Positions 60,694-64,000 of a stretch of DNA of 64,000 nucleotides are shown piece by piece. Positions within the stretch are counted from its first letter, which is position 1; each line of letters starts with the position of its first letter. The notes under the pieces are model-generated. The model ran no database searches. It was not told where the DNA came from and was given only the letters and a program-made list of their open reading frames with translations. Source of the DNA: Negativibacillus massiliensis (GTDB taxonomy: Bacteria > Bacillota > Clostridia > Oscillospirales > Ruminococcaceae); assembly GCF_900148495.1 (NCBI RefSeq), contig NZ_FTRU01000005.1, forward strand, positions 173,738-237,737, in the 5' to 3' direction. The translations under genes and the position numbers were made by a program.

Positions 60694-61422
60694 ATGGCAC
60701 AAAACAAAAAGCGCAGAAACCTGATTGCGGGCATTTTACTTTTATTGTTGATTGGGTGTACAATTGGGATTTTTTTGATATCTTTAATCAGCAAGGAAGA
60801 TGAAAAACAAAAAATAACAGAACAGGAGAGCGTGCAGACAGAAAATTCATATCATGGAATTGAAAACAGTGTTGAACTCCATATTCCATGTGATGAATCT
60901 TCCATGATAGCATATCAGGATAATGAAGAAGCAAAGCCGGGAAAAGAATGGTCAAGTGTGCTGGGAGAAAATTTAATTGTCGAAATAAAAAAAGTAAATC
61001 CCAATTTTGACAAAGAATATTATATTCTGAATGCCTTTTATTATGATTCTTCCCTATACCAAATTCTTCTGACAAAAGCTATTCCAACTGAGGGCGGAAA
61101 TGTTTATCTGGGTATTAAGTATTCTGTTTATATAGAAGATGGAGTTGCCTTGGAATTAAATTATAGCGACTATCCGTCCCATCAAATGCTGAAAAAGGAA
61201 AAAACAATTCCAAAAAGGGTTCAAGCTTTTGTGGAGAGTGGAGGAGAAAAAGTCCAACTGCCGGATATTCCGAATGCATTGGTAGAGGTGGACGAAGATC
61301 ACGTTTTTTACAGCTACGATGCTGAAACGGATGAGCTAACTTATACAGTAGGTTATGAAGTAACCCATCTGGATGAAGATGGAGCGTTATCAGCTGATGA
61401 GATTGTGGTTCAAGTTCCATAA
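60694..61422 (+). CDS. Membrane-anchored protein homologous to the C-terminal domain of the CHAT-like protein
   Basis: A 242-residue protein. An N-terminal transmembrane helix (about 11-31, IAGILLLLLIGCTIGIFLISL) replaces the long exported part. The rest aligns with residues about 580-749 of the protein at 57668: NPNF-x-x-x-YY, IPTE-G-NV, VA-L-L-YSD, MLKKEK-IP-R-Q-FV-x-x-GGE, LPDIPNA-VEVDEDHV and the ending VTHLDEDGALSADEIVVQVP, nearly identical at the C-terminus. A duplicated domain of unknown function. GGAGAGTGGGGAA precedes the start. Both proteins end at the same place, here with TAA. Confidence 0.7.
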   Translation: MAQNKKRRNLIAGILLLLLIGCTIGIFLISLISKEDEKQKITEQESVQTENSYHGIENSVELHIPCDESSMIAYQDNEEAKPGKEWSSVLGENLIVEIKKVNPNFDKEYYILNAFYYDSSLYQILLTKAIPTEGGNVYLGIKYSVYIEDGVALELNYSDYPSHQMLKKEKTIPKRVQAFVESGGEKVQLPDIPNALVEVDEDHVFYSYDAETDELTYTVGYEVTHLDEDGALSADEIVVQVP

Positions 61423-61465
61423 CAAGGAGCACAGCGGAGCAATAGGCTTTGAGGAGAACTAATTT

Positions 61466-61924
61466 ATGAAGGAGTTATTCTTGAAGAGTGATTTCAAAAC
61501 CATTGTATGGATAGGAATAAAATTTCTTGTCATATTTTTAATGCTGGATCAGTTTGTGGTCTGTCATCCGTATAATATTCAGGCAGTTTCTTTTCAGGAT
61601 ATATCAGGGCAGGAATACTATGTTGATGATGCGAGAATGGCACAGGAACTATATCATCAGTTATTGGAATGGCAGGGAGAAAGTAGGGTTGATGGTTTTT
61701 ATACGTGGTTTGGAAAACAGATAGAGGAGTGCGGGGTATATGCTTATTACAAAGTAGAATACAGAGTGCATTATAAAGGAGTGAGAACCAAAAAGAGATA
61801 TGCTTATATCAAGCTGTGCCATATGTCTTATTATATAACCGAAGACAGAGAAAAAGATTGGGCAGATGTTACGGTTGAGCGTTATGATAAGATGATGGAG
61901 AAAATAAAACAGTATCAGATATAG
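61466..61924 (+). CDS. Single-pass membrane protein of unknown function
   Basis: A 152-residue protein with one N-terminal transmembrane helix (about 12-28, TIVWIGIKFLVIFLMLDQF) and an external, tyrosine-rich domain (GVYAYYKVEYRVHYKGVRTKKRYAYIKLCHMSYYI). No family was recognised. Position, size and anchoring resemble the protein at 60154, though sequence similarity is weak. It starts about 40 bases after the previous gene with GAGGAGAACTAATTT upstream. Confidence 0.6.
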   Translation: MKELFLKSDFKTIVWIGIKFLVIFLMLDQFVVCHPYNIQAVSFQDISGQEYYVDDARMAQELYHQLLEWQGESRVDGFYTWFGKQIEECGVYAYYKVEYRVHYKGVRTKKRYAYIKLCHMSYYITEDREKDWADVTVERYDKMMEKIKQYQI

Positions 61925-61925
61925 A

Positions 61926-61957
61926 AGAACCCCCGGGAAGTTCCTCGGGGGTTTTTG
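61926..61957. terminator. Bidirectional terminator ending the island
   Basis: AACCCCCGGGAAGTTCCTCGGGGGTTTTT hairpin, nearly the same as the one at 60031, shared with the convergent PHP gene. Confidence 0.8.
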
Positions 61958-61974
61958 TTATAGAAAAACAAATT

Positions 61975-62811
61975 TTATCTTAAACAAAGCTTGGAAGAAT
62001 CCATCGATGCCGCACCGATCTCGTAGCAGATGCCATCGATATCCTTCTGAAACTCTCCATGGCTATCGCCACCGCAGGTAATAAAAAGCTGGTGCTCCTT
62101 ACAAAATGCGGTACAGCGGCTGCGGTATTCCTCCGATTGCGCCGGATAGTAGCACTCTACGCCCTGTACGCCTGCCTGAATGGTTTTCAGGAGATTTTCT
62201 TCTAAAGTATCATCCAAGGGGAAATAGTTGGAAGGGTGTGCCAGAATGGGATAACCGCCTGCTGCTACAATGGTTTTACAGGTCTCTTCCATGGAAGGAA
62301 AGGCGCTTTTTTCATAGGTGATATGGTAGCGGGAGTAAAGTGCCATCGCAGAATCAAAGTCATGGGCGAGCTTTCGGTCGATAACATAATTGAGCCCCTT
62401 CCAGCCGCCGCGGGACGGATGATAGGTGTAGCTGAGATAATCCTGCATGGATACAGGATGAGACAAATCAAAAGGGGAATGTTCGATTGCTGCGATTAGG
62501 CGGTCGCTCATCTGGTCGAGCACAGTGCGGGCTTCTTTTAAAAGGCTGCGCAGAGGCTCATAGTCTGTGTTGACCTGATATCCTAGGATATGGTAGCTTT
62601 TCCCATCGAGAATGCAGTCGATCTCTACTCCAGGAATACAGGTAAGCCCATATTTTTGAGCACACTGCATCGCTTCGGGATAAGCAGAGAGCAGGTTGTG
62701 GTCGGTGATGGAAAAACAGGAGATTCCTTTTTCTTTACAGACAATGGCAATCTGTTCGGGTGACCAGGTCCCATCTGAATGCCAGGAATGAATGTGGAGA
62801 TCACAGAGCAT
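61975..62811 (-). CDS. PHP-domain phosphoesterase (TrpH/YciV-like)
   Basis: A 278-residue PHP-family metal-dependent phosphoesterase. Metal-binding motifs are DLHIHSWHSDG (D-x-H-x-H), FSITDHN (TDH), PGVEIDC (E), ILAHP (His) and CGGDSHGE (GDSH). Homologues degrade 3',5'-bisphosphonucleotides or trim 5' ends of RNA. Complete. On the same strand and 26 bases downstream of metA, probably one transcript. AGAAAGGGGAATTGTC precedes the start. Confidence 0.9.
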   Translation of the reverse strand: MLCDLHIHSWHSDGTWSPEQIAIVCKEKGISCFSITDHNLLSAYPEAMQCAQKYGLTCIPGVEIDCILDGKSYHILGYQVNTDYEPLRSLLKEARTVLDQMSDRLIAAIEHSPFDLSHPVSMQDYLSYTYHPSRGGWKGLNYVIDRKLAHDFDSAMALYSRYHITYEKSAFPSMEETCKTIVAAGGYPILAHPSNYFPLDDTLEENLLKTIQAGVQGVECYYPAQSEEYRSRCTAFCKEHQLFITCGGDSHGEFQKDIDGICYEIGAASMDSSKLCLR

Positions 62812-62837
62812 GACAATTCCCCTTTCTGATCAAGATA

Positions 62838-63767
62838 TTATTTTGGGTCCAGCCGCATGGAGCAAAGGTCGTATGGGGTGGACTGGTAGACATAGTAGTT
62901 AAGCCAGTTGGAGTAGAACAGATAGGCGTGGCTGCGCCAGGTACGGATTGGTTTTTGTGTCGGGTCATCGTCCGGGAAATAGTGGTAAGGAAGTTCTACA
63001 TTATCCAGTTTGCCCAGATCACGGAAATATTCTTCTGCAAGGGTGTTTGCTTCATATTCCGAATGACCAAAGATGAAAATTTGGCGGCCGTTATGATTGG
63101 ATACGATATTGGTTCCTGCGATTGGAGAGGAAGAAAGGATATATAATCCATCAACGGCACGGATTTCTGATTCCTTTACTTCAGTGTGGCGGGAATGGGG
63201 CATCCAGTAAACTTCATCAAAGCCTCGAAGAAGAGGAACCGTTTTATCGTGCATGGTGTGCGGGAAAACACCGAACATCTTTTTCGGGAGAAGTGTTTTC
63301 CGCAGCCCGTAATGATAATGTAGAGCTGCCTGTGCACCCCAGCAGATATGCAGGGTGGAGTGAACGTGATATTTGCTCCATTCCATAATCTCACAAAGTT
63401 CTGGCCAGTAAGCAACTTCTTCAAATTCCAGATGTTCTACCGGTGCGCCGGTGATAATCATTCCGTCGAAGTACTGGTCTTTAATATCAGAAAAGGTTTT
63501 ATAGAATTTGAGAAGGTGATCCTGTGGAGTATTCTTTGGGTTATGGGTAGCGGTCTGCATCAATTCAACATCCACCTGCAAAGGTGTATTGCTGAGCATT
63601 CGAAGAAGCTGGCGTTCTGTGTCAATTTTCTTAGGCATTAAATTGAGAATCAAAATGCGCAGGGGACGAATGTCCTGAGAAGATGCACGCTTTTCAGACA
63701 TAATAAAGATGTTTTCCTGTTCCAGTGTATTCCAGGCAGGAAGGTCGTTTGGAATATTGATCGGCAT
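62838..63767 (-). CDS. metAA: Homoserine O-acetyltransferase (MetA type)
   Basis: A 309-residue enzyme of methionine synthesis that activates homoserine. [22 protein letters not shown] and [21 protein letters not shown] are the usual start, with Cys142 in HICWGAQAA as nucleophile. Residue 111 is Glu ([10 protein letters not shown]), the position that selects acetyl-CoA; succinyl-CoA users have Gly (TGAPLGLVEF). So acetyl transfer is inferred despite the family's common name of succinyltransferase. ATG 63767 with AAGGCTC upstream gives the standard length; earlier starts add unrelated residues. No SAM riboswitch was recognised in the leader. Confidence 0.95.
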   Translation of the reverse strand: MPINIPNDLPAWNTLEQENIFIMSEKRASSQDIRPLRILILNLMPKKIDTERQLLRMLSNTPLQVDVELMQTATHNPKNTPQDHLLKFYKTFSDIKDQYFDGMIITGAPVEHLEFEEVAYWPELCEIMEWSKYHVHSTLHICWGAQAALHYHYGLRKTLLPKKMFGVFPHTMHDKTVPLLRGFDEVYWMPHSRHTEVKESEIRAVDGLYILSSSPIAGTNIVSNHNGRQIFIFGHSEYEANTLAEEYFRDLGKLDNVELPYHYFPDDDPTQKPIRTWRSHAYLFYSNWLNYYVYQSTPYDLCSMRLDPK

Positions 63768-63831
63768 AATATGAGCCTTCTTTCCGAATTGATTTTTTAT
63801 TACACAGAATATCATTTCGATATTAAAAGGT

Positions 63832-63860
63832 ATTTTACAACAGTTTTGCATAGATTTCAA
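63832..63860 (-). promoter_or_regulatory. metA promoter
   Basis: Minus-strand TTGAAA (63860-63855), 17 bases, TAAAAT (63837-63832), about 65 bases before the start. Confidence 0.65.
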
Positions 63861-63952
63861 TGAAAGGATGAGTCGAAAACCCGCATAGATAAGGGAAAAA
63901 GAGGGATTTTCCCACTTTTTTGAAAAAATCTGGATTTTTTTCAAAAAAGGTG

Positions 63953-63981
63953 TTGACAAATCAGTTTGGGCATGATATTAT
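63953..63981 (+). promoter_or_regulatory. Strong promoter running off the right edge
   Basis: TTGACA (63953-63958), 17 bases, TATTAT (63976-63981), preceded by the same AT-rich block and AAAAAAGGTGTTGACAAAT word seen before the tRNA cluster at 4236-4256. It probably drives a tRNA or rRNA gene just outside the window. Confidence 0.75.
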
Positions 63982-64000
63982 ATATGAGCTGTCAGCGAGA

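Noticed and set aside
63768..63960. Possible SAM riboswitch before metA
   Set aside because: The conserved core could not be recognised; the leader is short and AT-rich.

Overview
The window looks like chromosomal DNA of a strictly anaerobic, low-to-mid GC Gram-positive bacterium of the class Clostridia, probably a gut member of the Oscillospiraceae/Butyricicoccaceae sphere (an inference). The reasons are a single-chain pyruvate:ferredoxin oxidoreductase with optimised codons, strong AGGAGG-type ribosome binding sites, a lipoprotein class B sortase, a pyruvate kinase with a C-terminal PEP-utiliser domain, and a full selenocysteine (Sec) system. Most genes are housekeeping and sit in small operons closed by clear hairpin terminators. 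No CRISPR array, insertion sequence, integrase or phage gene was seen.

Layout: 0-8 kb holds the start of guaA (minus), a secreted Ig-like protein, two paralogous erythromycin-esterase-like lipoproteins flanking glyS and a tRNA-Pro/Thr/Tyr cluster, an amino acid permease and an XRE regulator with a desulfoferrodoxin-like tail. 8.4-12.4 kb is a MarR-controlled heterodimeric ABC exporter with a tandem palindromic operator. 12.7-15.2 kb holds a phosphoesterase, an ion transporter-like permease and a C_GCAxxG_C_C redox protein. 15.3-19.4 kb is the Sec machinery selA-selB-selC on the minus strand. 19.7-25.5 kb holds a Cache-like membrane protein, an MNT/HEPN pair, a Crp/Fnr-controlled ABC importer and a nucleoside phosphorylase. 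25.5-30.5 kb holds hypothetical proteins, a patatin, an AAA ATPase with a likely frameshift, and a LysR regulator divergent from selD. 30.9-38.6 kb is a five-gene peptide/nickel-type ABC importer facing an MlrC-like M81 peptidase. 38.7-51 kb holds an AraC/GyrI regulator, ychF, a two-component system with an HtrA protease, pyk, sortase B, a tiny DUF1858 selenoprotein, a YbaK protein and a CorC-type transporter. 51.2-57.5 kb holds the pyruvate oxidoreductase, two acetyltransferases, ruvX and ttcA. 57.6-61.9 kb is an AT-richer accessory island of exported proteins. It ends with a PHP phosphoesterase, metA and a promoter running off the right edge.

The central theme is selenium. SelD makes selenophosphate, SelA charges tRNA-Sec (selC), and SelB delivers it at UGA. 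At least two genes here need this machinery for their own translation: selD itself (UGA codon 16) and a 66-residue DUF1858 protein (UGA codon 35, giving a CxxU motif). Automatic annotation would truncate the first and miss the second.

The most unusual accessory locus is the 57.6-61.9 kb island. It encodes an exported CARDB-CARDB-CHAT/caspase-like protein whose C-terminal domain is duplicated next door as a stand-alone membrane-anchored protein. The large gene ends in a UGA followed in frame by a complete transmembrane anchor. Two further single-pass membrane proteins of unknown function complete the island.
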